Below, in pieces: positions 14,500 through 24,481 of a stretch of DNA of 38,813 nt. Location of the stretch: NCBI GenBank assembly GCA_018698915.1, contig JABIPN010000035.1:1-38813 (forward strand). The letters run 5' to 3'. The position numbers were made by a program, and so were the translations under genes. Each line of letters begins with the position of its first letter. Positions within the stretch are counted from its first letter, which is position 1. The stretch is from Candidatus Woesearchaeota archaeon. Lineage in GTDB: Archaea > Nanobdellota > Nanobdellia > UBA10117 > ARS21. Under the pieces are notes generated by a model that worked only from the letters and a program-made list of their open reading frames with translations, did not search any database and was not told where the DNA came from.

Positions 14500-14784
14500 T
14501 ACTGAGAATTGTGCATAAGCAATTCCATTAATTTTTATTACGTTATTTTTTGTAATGACTCTGTTTTTCAAAAGAAGATTAACAATATTATTTCCAATAA
14601 CATTTCCATCATTTGAATTATTTATTAATTCCATAATTTCTTCTCCGATTTGTTCATTACCATAAAAACGAGGATTAACGAATATTTCTAATTTTTTATT
14701 TTGTAAAGTTTTACCGCTCAATTCGTTATCACAAACTGCAATTAATGTTCCAAACTCTGTTTTGTGTATTTTGTAGTAAAACAT
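14494..14784 (-). CDS. DUF424 family archaeal protein
   Basis: 96 residues with the DUF424 pattern: a CDNELSGK segment, VNPRFYGNE, a VIGNNIVNLLLKN helix and a C-terminal INGIAYAQF. It is located 1 nt after aIF2-beta, so translational coupling is likely and a role near translation is plausible. Function of the family is not established. Confidence 0.85.
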   Translation of the reverse strand: MFYYKIHKTEFGTLIAVCDNELSGKTLQNKKLEIFVNPRFYGNEQIGEEIMELINNSNDGNVIGNNIVNLLLKNRVITKNNVIKINGIAYAQFSVL

Positions 14785-14785
14785 T

Positions 14786-15205
14786 TTATTTTAATGATCT
14801 TGTTGAACTTCTAGCTCCGCAAGCTTGACATTGTTTGAACGTTATACCTTTTTCTTTATGTATTTCAGTATCGGGTTTTTCACATTGATTGCATGTTACA
14901 AATTCTTTAACATATTTTGCAACTTTTTCATTTAACATTCTAGAGTTGAACTTACCTACAAAGTAGAAATTATTACCCTTCCATTCACCAGTTGTTGCTA
15001 AATCTTTCAATAAAAATTTCATTAAATGATTTATATCGCGTCCTAATTTTGAAGCAATTTGTTTAAGATTTGATACGTGAGTTCTATTTCCTTCAAATCC
15101 TCCAGAAATTGTTGGAACTTCAAATCTACTTGTTTCTTTTGAAGTTTTAGGAATAGATGAATATGCTTTCTTTAGCAATTGATCATAAGTATAGTTCCAA
15201 GCCAT
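14786..15205 (-). CDS. Translation initiation factor aIF2 subunit beta
   Basis: 139 residues from MAWNYTYDQLLKKAYSSIP; this is the family's usual length, and a TTCTTAAATG box 26 nt upstream supports this start over an ATG at 15328. The core alpha/beta domain (FEVPTISGGFEGNRTHVSN, then HLMKFLLKDLATTGEW) is followed by a C-terminal zinc ribbon with CNQC and CQAC. Beta is part of the aIF2 heterotrimer that brings initiator tRNA to the ribosome. Confidence 0.95.
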   Translation of the reverse strand: MAWNYTYDQLLKKAYSSIPKTSKETSRFEVPTISGGFEGNRTHVSNLKQIASKLGRDINHLMKFLLKDLATTGEWKGNNFYFVGKFNSRMLNEKVAKYVKEFVTCNQCEKPDTEIHKEKGITFKQCQACGARSSTRSLK

Positions 15206-15254
15206 GTTTTTGAGTTTCTTGAGGCATTTAAGAAGGTTTTGAATTAGAGCTGTA

Positions 15255-15821
15255 TTATTGAACTTCTTTATATCTAAAACAATCAACTTGATGATCATTA
15301 ACCATTCCAACAGCTTGCATGAATGCATAAATGATTGTAGAGCCTACAAAATTCATCCCGCGCTTTTTCAAATCTTTACTAATTTTATCAGATAGTTCAG
15401 TTTTGGAAGGAATTTCATCTACGGATTTAAATTTATTTATAATTTGTTTATAGTTAACAAAACCCCAAAGATAATTATCAAAACTTCCAAATTCTTCTCG
15501 AATTTTAATAAATGTTTGAGCATTTTTAATTGCAGATTTTATTTTTAATTTGTTTCTAACAATTCCCTCATTCTTTAACAATTCCAGTTCTTTGTTAGAA
15601 TCATATTTTGCAATTTTTTTATAATCCCAATTATCAAATGCCTTTCGATAATTATCTCGTTTTCTTAAAATAGTATACCAGGAAAGTCCTGCTTGTGCAC
15701 CATCTAAAATAAGTTTAGCAAAAAGTTTACGATCGTTGTGTTCTTGAACACCCCAATCTTTATCATGATATTTGATATACTCTTCTTTTGTTAAATCAAG
15801 CCATTTACATCGAGTTTTCAT
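15255..15821 (-). CDS. tag: DNA-3-methyladenine glycosylase I (Tag)
   Basis: 188 residues, HhH-type glycosylase excising 3-methyladenine. Zinc ligands C5, H19, H177 and C181 match C4, H17, H175, C179 of the E. coli enzyme. LSW follows DGAQAG (40-45), where many Tag proteins have EGAQAG, so the base-sensing Glu may be Asp here. It lies 4 nt after the unknown gene at 15826, in the same minus-strand group as RPA and MCM. Confidence 0.92.
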   Translation of the reverse strand: MKTRCKWLDLTKEEYIKYHDKDWGVQEHNDRKLFAKLILDGAQAGLSWYTILRKRDNYRKAFDNWDYKKIAKYDSNKELELLKNEGIVRNKLKIKSAIKNAQTFIKIREEFGSFDNYLWGFVNYKQIINKFKSVDEIPSKTELSDKISKDLKKRGMNFVGSTIIYAFMQAVGMVNDHQVDCFRYKEVQ

Positions 15822-15825
15822 AATA

Positions 15826-16179
15826 TCAATCAGATAAATTATCGAGCGTTGAAGGAGGATTATTTAAAAGATTCAACATTCTCTTAACTTCGACATAAAT
15901 TTGTTTGTTTAATTTAACATTCAGCCGTTCTATAGAAGTAGTAGTTGTAGGTAGGAGTCCTTTTGTTCTATTATTCATTGTTTGTAAATAATCTAAATCT
16001 GTGTTAACAACAAAATTTCCAGTTATTGAATACTTTACGTTAAAATTTCGATTCTCAAAATCAAATTCAATCGGCTGTATTCTATATCCATCAACAGGTA
16101 ATTTACCTTCAAGCTCGTAGACTAAGCTTAATCTATTTTCTTCTTCAGAAGTTTTATCAAAATTTAATTTGAATGTCAT
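15826..16179 (-). CDS. Unknown protein between RPA32-like and Tag genes
   Basis: 117 residues, soluble. The N-terminal two thirds alternate hydrophobic/polar residues as in beta strands (LSLVYELEGKLP, NFNVKYSITGNFVVN); the C terminus is a helix (KLNKQIYVEVKRMLNLL). A TTTAAA box lies about 30 nt upstream on the minus strand. Context among RPA, MCM and a repair glycosylase suggests a replication/repair or ssDNA link (inference). No family recognised. Confidence 0.65.
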   Translation of the reverse strand: MTFKLNFDKTSEEENRLSLVYELEGKLPVDGYRIQPIEFDFENRNFNVKYSITGNFVVNTDLDYLQTMNNRTKGLLPTTTTSIERLNVKLNKQIYVEVKRMLNLLNNPPSTLDNLSD

Positions 16180-16221
16180 TTTTTAGTAAATACTTTATTA
16201 GTTTTTAAATTTTTAGCTTAA

Positions 16222-16875
16222 TTACTCAAGCAATTTTAGAATTCCCTTTTTTGGTTCAAATATTTCTCCAGATTTCAGTAAGCTAACAATAATTGTTTTT
16301 GCTTCAATTTCATCTAGTTTTGAATTTTTAATAACATCAGCTACGGGGGTGCCCTCGCCAGAATCATAAGATTTTATTAATTTAATTATTTGCAGATTTG
16401 GATTATTACTATCTTTAATCTCTATAACTTCAAGTTTGTCTTTCTTTATATTTACTGAAATCGAATTATCTTCAATAAATTCTGGTTTTCCAAGTTCAAC
16501 TAAATCAATAAGTAACCAATTTGGATCTATATTTTCTTTAATTACTTCAGGAATTAAATAGATTTCATCATTATATTCTTTAACTTTTCCAATAAATCTA
16601 ACCAATGAACCGACTGTTGATTCTTTGATTTTTACAACATCTGCGCCAAAAGCCTTTGCTCGAATGGTTTCAGACCCATCATCTAGTGTTAATGCACAGT
16701 AATTTCCATCTTCAGTTAAATATTTACTAACTATTGTTGCAATAATATTAATACGAGATACTTGATTTTTGTTAATGATAATATAACTTGGGTTAAAACC
16801 TTCTTGTCTAAGAAATTCACCATTAATCAAGCTAGAAATTCTTACTCTATATGCTGTTGAACGTTTTATTGCCAT
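16222..16875 (-). CDS. RPA32-like single-stranded DNA-binding protein (OB fold + winged helix)
   Basis: 217 residues. The N-terminal OB-fold (about 35-115: RINIIATIVSKYL...YCALTLDDGSETIRAKAFG...VGSLVRFIGKVKEY) binds ssDNA; a C-terminal winged helix (about 155-217) ends SGEIFEPKKGILKLLE. This is the archaeal COG3390/RPA32-like arrangement. The last 15 residues resemble the end of the neighbouring MCM protein. An ATATTTAAAC box lies about 25 nt upstream of the ATG. Confidence 0.88.
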   Translation of the reverse strand: MAIKRSTAYRVRISSLINGEFLRQEGFNPSYIIINKNQVSRINIIATIVSKYLTEDGNYCALTLDDGSETIRAKAFGADVVKIKESTVGSLVRFIGKVKEYNDEIYLIPEVIKENIDPNWLLIDLVELGKPEFIEDNSISVNIKKDKLEVIEIKDSNNPNLQIIKLIKSYDSGEGTPVADVIKNSKLDEIEAKTIIVSLLKSGEIFEPKKGILKLLE

Positions 16876-16922
16876 ATTTTTTAACTCCCGTTTTAGTTTA
16901 AATATTCTTGTTTAATTTAGTC

Positions 16923-18941
16923 TTATCCCTTCTGTAATACACCGTTTCGAGGTTCAAATATTTCACCATTTTTCTTAAGTCTGTCAAGTTCACTTTCTAT
17001 TCGTTCCTTTGTCATTCCTTTATCTTCAAGTGCTTTAATTAAATCTTCTTTTGGAATTTGTTTTCCGAATTGAGATTCTAACTCAGACATAGTTTGTTTA
17101 ATATTTGAAATTCTGCTTCGATCAGTTGCAGTTATTCCAGTAGTAATTCTATCAATATCAATTTTTCCAGTTTCAGGGTCTGTTCCAAGTTGTTTTAGAG
17201 TTTCTTCTACAAGACGGATTGCTCTTTCTGCATCAGCCTTCGTTACGTTTTTTGAAAGTCTTATTCTTGCTGATGCTTCTGCTAAACGAATTATTGCCTG
17301 AAGTTGACGTGCAGATATAGGAATACTTTTTATTCCATCATCTCCTGCGGCGGTACTTCTAATTTTAACATAATAATCTCTGATTATTTTTTGAGGTTCT
17401 TTTCCGAGTTTTGGAAAACAAGTTTGTTTTGCATAGGCAATATATTTTCTTAATAGGGCATGTTCAATTTCACTTTGTGCTGATTCAATATCTCCTTGTA
17501 ATTTAAGTACGTGTGTCGCGATTCGTCCATCATTTTCTATATTCGGTATATCTCGAATAACAAACATTAAATCAAATCGATTAATTAATGTTGGAGGTAA
17601 ATCAATTTGTGTTGGTGGTGGTTGATAAGGATCGAAACGTCCATATTTCGGATTTGCTGCTGCAAGAACTGAAGTTTGTGAGAGCAGAGTTGCTTGGATA
17701 TTTGCTTTAGATATTGAAACGGTTTGTTGTTCCATTGCTTCGTGCATTGCACTACGATCATCATGAGAAATTTTATCTAGCTCGTCAATACAAGCCATAC
17801 CTTTATTTGCTAGAACCAAAGTTCCTGCTTCAAGTGCCCAACCTCCAAGAAATTCATCCTTTACAACTGCAGCCGTAAGTCCTGCTCCGGAAGCTCCACG
17901 TCCTGCTACATATCTTGCTTTTGGTGCTAAATTTGCAATATATCTTAATAAAATAGATTTACCTGCACCAGGATCACCCATTAATAAAACATGTATGTCT
18001 CCTCGTAATTCAGTACCGTCATTTTTTACCTTTCTTACACCTCCAAAAAGTTGTAGTACAATACTTTCTTTTATTTCGTTATAACCATAAATCACTGGCG
18101 CAATTGATTGTATTAGTTTCTCATAAATATTTGGATCTTTTGCTAACGCTAGTATCTTTTTTTGTTCTTCATTACTTACATCAAGTTCTTCAAATTCTTC
18201 TTCCATCGATTCGACGGAATTTGCTTCTAAAATAATATCAAATTTTGTTGATTGTGCACCCGTTCTTGTAGTTATTGCCACTTCTTTAACTAAACCAACA
18301 ATTTTAATTTTGTTTCCAGGAAAACGATTTCGTTCTAGTTTAGGTTCCAGCAAATCATCATGAAGAATACATCTGATTCTTTTAGGTTGTGCACCACCTT
18401 CTAATGACTCTGGAGGTTCTTCTACAACTAATTGTTGAACATCACTAAGATTTTTTTCTACCATTTTGAATCTTCCTTTATGTCTACATTGTCCGCATAA
18501 ACCTGGCTCGGCCAACTTTGTTTCATGTTGTTCAATTTTACTTTGAGTACCACATTTTGGACATTCAAAAGTTGCAACAGTTATCATTGGACGGATATCC
18601 GATGCTTGTCTTATTAGAGCATTACAAGTAATTAACTGTCCTAAATTTCTACTTCTCAAATCACGAATTCTTAGTTTTTGAGAGGGAGGAAGATTAACAA
18701 TTCTGGCCTTAATTGAGTTTTTCAAATCCCCGAGTTCTTCTTCAGAAATTGCACCATTAATATATTCTAGACTTTCATTTGGAGATGTTAGAATATTTTC
18801 GGCTAGAGTAGGATCATATTTAGATATATTTTGCCAATCAATCTGTAGACTTTTTTCACCTTTTTGTGCAACATCTAAAAGTTCTTTCTTGTAATATTTC
18901 TCCAAAAATGTCCTGTATTTAGTCAAAGTTTTAGATTCCAT
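16923..18941 (-). CDS. mcm: MCM replicative helicase
   Basis: 672 residues from ATG 18941; the TTTTAATTAAAA box about 27 nt upstream favours this over the TTG at 18953. N-terminal DNA-binding domain with a zinc site CPKCG...CGQC; AAA+ core with Walker A GDPGAGKS (about 322-329), Walker B CIDELDK and arginine finger region LINRFD; C-terminal winged helix ending NGEIFEPRNGVLQKG. Hexameric 3'-5' helicase of archaeal replication. No intein. It heads the minus-strand group toward RPA, Tag and aIF2-beta. Confidence 0.97.
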   Translation of the reverse strand: MESKTLTKYRTFLEKYYKKELLDVAQKGEKSLQIDWQNISKYDPTLAENILTSPNESLEYINGAISEEELGDLKNSIKARIVNLPPSQKLRIRDLRSRNLGQLITCNALIRQASDIRPMITVATFECPKCGTQSKIEQHETKLAEPGLCGQCRHKGRFKMVEKNLSDVQQLVVEEPPESLEGGAQPKRIRCILHDDLLEPKLERNRFPGNKIKIVGLVKEVAITTRTGAQSTKFDIILEANSVESMEEEFEELDVSNEEQKKILALAKDPNIYEKLIQSIAPVIYGYNEIKESIVLQLFGGVRKVKNDGTELRGDIHVLLMGDPGAGKSILLRYIANLAPKARYVAGRGASGAGLTAAVVKDEFLGGWALEAGTLVLANKGMACIDELDKISHDDRSAMHEAMEQQTVSISKANIQATLLSQTSVLAAANPKYGRFDPYQPPPTQIDLPPTLINRFDLMFVIRDIPNIENDGRIATHVLKLQGDIESAQSEIEHALLRKYIAYAKQTCFPKLGKEPQKIIRDYYVKIRSTAAGDDGIKSIPISARQLQAIIRLAEASARIRLSKNVTKADAERAIRLVEETLKQLGTDPETGKIDIDRITTGITATDRSRISNIKQTMSELESQFGKQIPKEDLIKALEDKGMTKERIESELDRLKKNGEIFEPRNGVLQKG

Positions 18942-18992
18942 GCTAGAATACAAACTCTACAATTTTAATTAAAAAGAATTTATCTAGTCGAG

Positions 18993-19586
18993 TTACTTTT
19001 CAAGTTCGCCAACATCAATAAGTTGCGCTCTTAAGAATTTTACTGAGTCCTTTATTTGTTTTTCAGATTTTGCTCCAGTAATAACAATTTTTCCAGTTCC
19101 AAATAACAAGAAGGTTATGTTTTGAAGAACTTCCTCACCTTTTAGTTTGTAAACAAGTCCTGGGAATTGTTCTGGTTCGTATTCAGTATTGTCAAATAGG
19201 AAAACAATTTCATTAAGATTAAGTCTTCCACCAACTGAGCCCGATGCCACCATATTTTGTACTTTGATTTCAGGTTTCTTTGTAATTTCGATTCCAACTT
19301 CTTTTAGATCTTCAATAACGTGATGTACTGCGGATCTTGCATGCTTTATCGATTTTGTTCCGGTACAAATTACTCTCCCTGAGCTGAATAATAAATAACT
19401 TGCTTTGTTGAAGGAGAATTTCTCATCTTCAACTTTGTAGATTAATCCTGGAAATGTTTCAGGAGTGTAATCTGAATTATCAAGTAAAACTGCAAGTTTT
19501 TCTAAAGGTAACTTTGCAAAAATATTGGCTGAAACTACAACATTCTGTGTTTTTGACCAAACTCTTTTATCGACTTTCGGTGTCAT
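18993..19586 (-). CDS. tbp: TATA-box-binding protein TBP
   Basis: 197 residues. Two quasi-identical halves of the TBP saddle: NVVVSANIFAKLPLEKLA...FPGLIYKVEDEKFSF...SGRVICTGTKS and NMVASGSVGGRLNLNEI...FPGLVYKLKGEE...TGKIVITGAKS. A 10-residue basic N-terminal extension precedes it. Its own promoter has a near-ideal TTTATATAT box about 25 nt upstream of the ATG. General transcription factor binding TATA boxes genome-wide. Confidence 0.97.
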   Translation of the reverse strand: MTPKVDKRVWSKTQNVVVSANIFAKLPLEKLAVLLDNSDYTPETFPGLIYKVEDEKFSFNKASYLLFSSGRVICTGTKSIKHARSAVHHVIEDLKEVGIEITKKPEIKVQNMVASGSVGGRLNLNEIVFLFDNTEYEPEQFPGLVYKLKGEEVLQNITFLLFGTGKIVITGAKSEKQIKDSVKFLRAQLIDVGELEK

Positions 19587-19630
19587 GTTTTTCTATCGTG
19601 GGAAAGATATATAAATGCTCCTTTATAAAG

Positions 19631-22600
19631 CTAATTCTTTCTTATTTTTACTAAGAAATTTATATTTTTAACTACCAAATTTGGATTTTTTGGATTTTTG
19701 ATAATCAAATTGATATTAGTTGCATTAGTTTTCTTTTTAATTTCTGCAGAAGTTATATCTAATTCTTTATTGGAATTAATTTGGACTTCAATTTTATCTG
19801 ACTTCCTTAATCTTGAATTTTTTCTTAAATCTTGAATTTTTCGAGTTAATTCTCGAGTGTAACCCATTGTTAACATTTCATTGTTTTCAGTAGCATCCAA
19901 ATATAATATATATCTTGATCTTGAAATTCCACGTAAGCCTTTAGGTAATTTTCTTTCAACAAATATGTCTTTATTAGTTAATCTTACTCGTTCACCTTTT
20001 ATTTTAACATTTAATGAGTTCTTCGAGAGTTCAGAGATTATTTTTTCAGGTGAAATTTTTGATAATGCTTTTGATATTTCATTTGTTTTCTTTCCATGTT
20101 TCTTTCCAACTTCCCTGAAATTCAACTTTACATTATAATTTACATTATTCATTGATCGTTTAGTTTTAAGATTTAAAGTGTTAACTTGAGTCTTAATTAA
20201 ATTATTATAATTTTTTATTACTGAAGAAACCTTTACTGAAGGACTAACTATAACTACTTCTTTTATTGGCCACCTTAAACTTCGCTTCATTTTATCTCTA
20301 AGTGCGAGAGTATCAGAAACAATACTTTGAACTAATTCAAATTCGTCTTCTAGTTGTAAATCTATTTCACGTTTTTGACTTGTAGGTAATTTTTCTAAGT
20401 GAATGGATCGTTCCTCCAAACCATATACATTCAGATTTTGATAAATCTTATCAGCAACAAATGGACTAATAGGTGCAAGTAATTTTAGAACATCAGTTAT
20501 ACATCTCAATAGAATATATCCAACTCTTGAATCCTTATCTTCAATTCTTGAACGCACTAGTTGTATATAATTTCGACTAAGATCTTTGACTATAAATTCA
20601 GAAAGGTTTCTTCCCATTTCTTGATATTCAAAGTTATCAAAGGAAGTGTGATAGTTTTTTATTAATGAGTTTAGTTTTGAAATTATCCATTTGTCTTCAG
20701 GTTCAGTTACGCGTTTAGATGTTATGAAGGGATACTCAGTTAACAAGTAGTTATGTAAATTCCATAAAGTGTTTATTACTCCAAAAGTTTCTTTCTTTAC
20801 TTCACCAATATTGAATTTTGCCATTTCATAAGGTGGAACATTGCTTGTGTAATAAAGTCTAATTAGATCTGCACCCAAATCTTCAATTCCTTTGTCTGCC
20901 CAAACTACATTTCCTACTGATTTAGACATTTTTTCACCCTTAGAATCAACTGCAAATGCAGGCATACTAATATATTTGAATGGGGCTTTTCCAAATACTG
21001 ATACTGAAGTAAATAATAATGAAGTAAACCATCCACTTATTTGATCAAGACCTTCAGATATTCTATCGACTGGAAAATGTTTTTTGAATTTTGCTTTGTT
21101 TTGTAGCGGAGCACCTAACCACGCATTATGGACTACACCAGAATCATACCACACATCAAAAATATCTGGAATTTTTTTGTAAGTTCCTTTCTTATTTTTT
21201 ATAATAAGTTCTACAACATTATGTAGATCATAATTTAAAGGTAATTTTTTCCCAAGTAGTTTTTCTAATTCCTTTTTTGATTCAACTGTAATCATATCTT
21301 TTGGATTATTTTCATTTATCCATATGGGAATTGGTATTCCCCAAAATCGTTGTCTAGAAAAATTCCAATCACCATAATTTACTAACCAAGAATTCATCCT
21401 TTCTCGACCAAATTCAGGTTTCCATTTTACTTTATTGTTTTCTGAGAGAAGTTTTTTTCTAATTTTATCAGTCTTGAAGAACCATTGATTTGAAAGTTTA
21501 AATATTAATCCTTGTTTACAACGCCAGCAAGTTGGATAATTATGTCTTACTTTTTCTTTGTGTAATAAACTGTTGGATTTTTCTAGATCTTTTATTATTT
21601 GATTGTCCGCATCCTTAACAAATAGACCTTCATATTTTCCTGCTTCATCAGTGAAATTACATGAATCATCTAAAGGAGATAATTCAGGCAGACCATAATA
21701 TTTTCCAACTTCGTTGTCTGTTTTACCATGTCCCGTAGCCATATGAACAAATCCCGTGCCCTCTTCAACACTTACAAATTGTTCAAATACATCCTTTGAT
21801 TTTATTCCTCGTTTTTCTGCAGTTTTTGGAGCTATTCTTTCTTTAAGAATTGGAATACTCATGTAAATTTTACGTGCCTTCTTATTTTTATTTAATGAAT
21901 TTTGAACTGGAATATCGAAGAGCGGATAATATTCTTCACCTGCAAGTTTGTTTCCCTTAAATTTTTGTAGTACTTTGTATTTTATTCCTAAAGATTCTAA
22001 TAATTCAAGTCTTGCTTCGGCAAGAATTAAATTTCCTGAAGTAGTATTGACTTTTACATAAGTTCCATTTTTAGTTGCAGCAATTGCTACATTTGAAGGA
22101 AGTGTCCATGGAGTTGTAGTAAATACTAATATTGATGCGTTATCATTTTTTAGTTTAAATTTTATATAAACTCCCGGATCAGTTTTTTCTGTTTGTTCTA
22201 TTTCTGCACCTGCAAGTGAAGTCTCACAATGTGGACACCAATGTATTGGTTTTTTTCCACGATAGACTTGATTTTTCTTAAACATTTGTTTGAACATCCA
22301 CCATGCAGATTCCAAATATTCATTCTTGTAAGTTAAGTAAGGTTCATCATCCCAACCCAGCCAAGTTCCATATTTATCATACATGTTCATCCAAACATCT
22401 ACGTTTTGATTTGCAAGTTTCTTACATTCTCGAGTAAAGTTACTAATACCATATTCTAAAATGTCTTGTTTTCTTTTGAATCCTAGTTGTTTTTCCACCA
22501 TATTTTCAATAGGTAGTCCGTGTGTATCAAATCCTGCGGTGAAAATAACTGAACGTCCAGTCATCCAAGCATATCTTGTGGATAAATCCTTATAGTAAAT

Positions 22601-22768
22601 GTTTCGTAGGTGACCTACGTGCGGAATATTATTTGCATAGGGAGGACCCTCTAGTAAGAAATAAGGCTTTCCTTGTTTATTTTTATGTTGAAGAAGTTTT
22701 AGAAGATTAATTTTTCTCCAGTATTTATTCATTTCTGGCTCTACTTTTTTAAAATTGTAGTTGCTCAT
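19631..22768 (-). CDS. ileS: Isoleucyl-tRNA synthetase
   Basis: 1045 residues, class I synthetase. HVGH (50-53, the HIGH motif) in GPPYANNIPHVGHLRN; GFDTHGLPIE; inserted editing domain (CP1) with TTTPWTLPSNVA; FSRQRFWGIPIP; KMSKS at 613-617; C-terminal anticodon-binding helices and a zinc/tail domain. Charges tRNA-Ile and clears Val. An ATATTTAAATTT box about 26 nt upstream of the ATG implies a leaderless mRNA, divergent from RFC small subunit. Confidence 0.97.
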   Translation of the reverse strand: MSNYNFKKVEPEMNKYWRKINLLKLLQHKNKQGKPYFLLEGPPYANNIPHVGHLRNIYYKDLSTRYAWMTGRSVIFTAGFDTHGLPIENMVEKQLGFKRKQDILEYGISNFTRECKKLANQNVDVWMNMYDKYGTWLGWDDEPYLTYKNEYLESAWWMFKQMFKKNQVYRGKKPIHWCPHCETSLAGAEIEQTEKTDPGVYIKFKLKNDNASILVFTTTPWTLPSNVAIAATKNGTYVKVNTTSGNLILAEARLELLESLGIKYKVLQKFKGNKLAGEEYYPLFDIPVQNSLNKNKKARKIYMSIPILKERIAPKTAEKRGIKSKDVFEQFVSVEEGTGFVHMATGHGKTDNEVGKYYGLPELSPLDDSCNFTDEAGKYEGLFVKDADNQIIKDLEKSNSLLHKEKVRHNYPTCWRCKQGLIFKLSNQWFFKTDKIRKKLLSENNKVKWKPEFGRERMNSWLVNYGDWNFSRQRFWGIPIPIWINENNPKDMITVESKKELEKLLGKKLPLNYDLHNVVELIIKNKKGTYKKIPDIFDVWYDSGVVHNAWLGAPLQNKAKFKKHFPVDRISEGLDQISGWFTSLLFTSVSVFGKAPFKYISMPAFAVDSKGEKMSKSVGNVVWADKGIEDLGADLIRLYYTSNVPPYEMAKFNIGEVKKETFGVINTLWNLHNYLLTEYPFITSKRVTEPEDKWIISKLNSLIKNYHTSFDNFEYQEMGRNLSEFIVKDLSRNYIQLVRSRIEDKDSRVGYILLRCITDVLKLLAPISPFVADKIYQNLNVYGLEERSIHLEKLPTSQKREIDLQLEDEFELVQSIVSDTLALRDKMKRSLRWPIKEVVIVSPSVKVSSVIKNYNNLIKTQVNTLNLKTKRSMNNVNYNVKLNFREVGKKHGKKTNEISKALSKISPEKIISELSKNSLNVKIKGERVRLTNKDIFVERKLPKGLRGISRSRYILYLDATENNEMLTMGYTRELTRKIQDLRKNSRLRKSDKIEVQINSNKELDITSAEIKKKTNATNINLIIKNPKNPNLVVKNINFLVKIRKN

Positions 22769-22936
22769 AAGAAATAAACCCCCTGAAAATTTAAATATAT
22801 GTCGCTAATGATATTGTTATTATAATTGACAAATGGGATAATCACTTTGCATGTTTTTAGTTATAGTTTGAACTTAAAAAGGTTTTGAGATTCCAGATTG
22901 TACAAATCTTTAAAAGTTCAGTTAGGACGATTCTTT

Positions 22937-23923
22937 ATGACTGACGTTAGTTTTGAAGTGTGGACTGAGAAATATAGGCCAAATAATTTATCCGAAGTTC
23001 GTGGACAAGATGATATCATTAATCGATTGAAAGCTTTTGTTTCAAGCAAAAGTATGCCTCATATGATTTTTGCAGGAATGCAAGGGACTGGAAAGACAAC
23101 CTCCTTTCTGGCTTTAGCTAGAGATTTATATGGCGATACTTGGAAAGATAATGTTCTTGAATTAAATGCGTCAGATGATCGAGGAATTAATATTGTAAGA
23201 ACTTCAATTAAAGATTTTGCAAGAACCAAAGCGGTTTCAGATAAAGTGCCTTTCAAATTAATATTTTTAGATGAGGCAGATGCATTAACCAAAGATGCCC
23301 AACATGCTTTGAGACGTACGATGGAAGATTATGCTTCAAATGTTAGATTTTGTTTGAGTTGTAACTATTCTTCTAAAATTATTCCTCCAATTCAAAGTAG
23401 ATGTGCAATGTTCAGATTTCGACCTTTAATGCGCGAAGTTATTGTAAATTTATTAAAGGAAATTGCAACTCGTGAAAATATAGTTATTCATGATGATGCT
23501 GCAAATTTTGTTTATGATGTTTCTGAAGGAGACTGCCGTAAAGCAGAAAATATGTTACAAGCATGTTCTGCAATTGCAACTGAAGTTACTGTTGAGGTTG
23601 TTCGAGAAGTTGTTGCATTTGCTGAACCAACCGAATTATATGAAATAATTAAGTTGAGTTTGGCAGGAGATTTTAATTCTGCTAAAAATAAAATGTCAGA
23701 CATTTTGATTAAATATGGCTTGTCTGGAATGGATGCAATAAGGCAAATTCAAAAGCAAGTTTGGAATTCTCCAGATTTTGATGATAAACTTAAAGTTCAA
23801 TTAATTAAATTTTGCGGAGAATATGAATATCGACTTACTGAAGGTGCAAATGAGTTTGTTCAACTTAATGCATTTTTAGCTGAAGTTGTTTTATTAGGGT
23901 CAAATGTATCTACTGAGAATTAG
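22937..23923 (+). CDS. rfcS: Replication factor C small subunit
   Basis: 328 residues from ATG 22937; TCTTTAAAAG is centred about 26 nt upstream, so the in-frame start at 22898 is rejected. WTEKYRPNNLSEVRGQ, Walker A GMQGTGKTT (47-55), Walker B FLDEADAL, SRC motif and C-terminal collar domain. Clamp loader ATPase that opens PCNA with RFC large subunit, encoded 1 kb downstream. Divergent from ileS. Confidence 0.96.
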   Translation: MTDVSFEVWTEKYRPNNLSEVRGQDDIINRLKAFVSSKSMPHMIFAGMQGTGKTTSFLALARDLYGDTWKDNVLELNASDDRGINIVRTSIKDFARTKAVSDKVPFKLIFLDEADALTKDAQHALRRTMEDYASNVRFCLSCNYSSKIIPPIQSRCAMFRFRPLMREVIVNLLKEIATRENIVIHDDAANFVYDVSEGDCRKAENMLQACSAIATEVTVEVVREVVAFAEPTELYEIIKLSLAGDFNSAKNKMSDILIKYGLSGMDAIRQIQKQVWNSPDFDDKLKVQLIKFCGEYEYRLTEGANEFVQLNAFLAEVVLLGSNVSTEN

Positions 23924-23985
23924 CTTTTCCAAAATACATTTTATATCAACATAATGTTTTTAATGAAGTGACATTATTTCTGATT

Positions 23986-24426
23986 ATGCCGGCAAAAGTA
24001 AATGATGAAGTGAAATTACACTTTACGGGTTTCTTGGAAACGGGAGAGGTATTTGATACGTCTGAAGGTAAAGTACCTTTAAAATTAAAAGTTGGTTCTA
24101 AGGAAATTATTCCTGGATTTAATAAAGGAATTGTAGGTATGGAAGTTGGAGAAGAACGACAAATTAAAATTCCTCCAGGATTAGCATATGGAAAATATTT
24201 TGATGATCTAATAAGAGAAATGCCAAAAGATAATTTTGATGATAATCCTGAAAATAAATTAAGTGAAGGATTAATAGTTCAAGGTATGGTTGATGACCAA
24301 CAAGTTGTAGGTTCAATTATTGGAATCAATGATGAAAATATTACTGTTGATTTTAATCATCCATTGGCAGGACAAACGCTAACCTTTGAAGTTAAATTGT
24401 TAGAGATTCTCGGTGCCAGAGGTTAG
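23986..24426 (+). CDS. FKBP/SlyD-type peptidyl-prolyl isomerase (short)
   Basis: 146 residues from ATG 23986; TTTTTAAT about 27 nt upstream supports this start. FKBP core VNDEVKLHFTGFLETGEVFD, then the IF (insert-in-flap) chaperone segment and VDFNHPLAGQTLTFEVKLLEI at the end, the SlyD-like signature. Catalyses proline isomerisation and assists folding. A longer paralogue is at 30889-31542. Confidence 0.93.
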   Translation: MPAKVNDEVKLHFTGFLETGEVFDTSEGKVPLKLKVGSKEIIPGFNKGIVGMEVGEERQIKIPPGLAYGKYFDDLIREMPKDNFDDNPENKLSEGLIVQGMVDDQQVVGSIIGINDENITVDFNHPLAGQTLTFEVKLLEILGARG

Positions 24427-24481
24427 TGGACATTGGACAACTCAGTACGTGACTTATAATTGATATTGTTTTTATTCTAAT

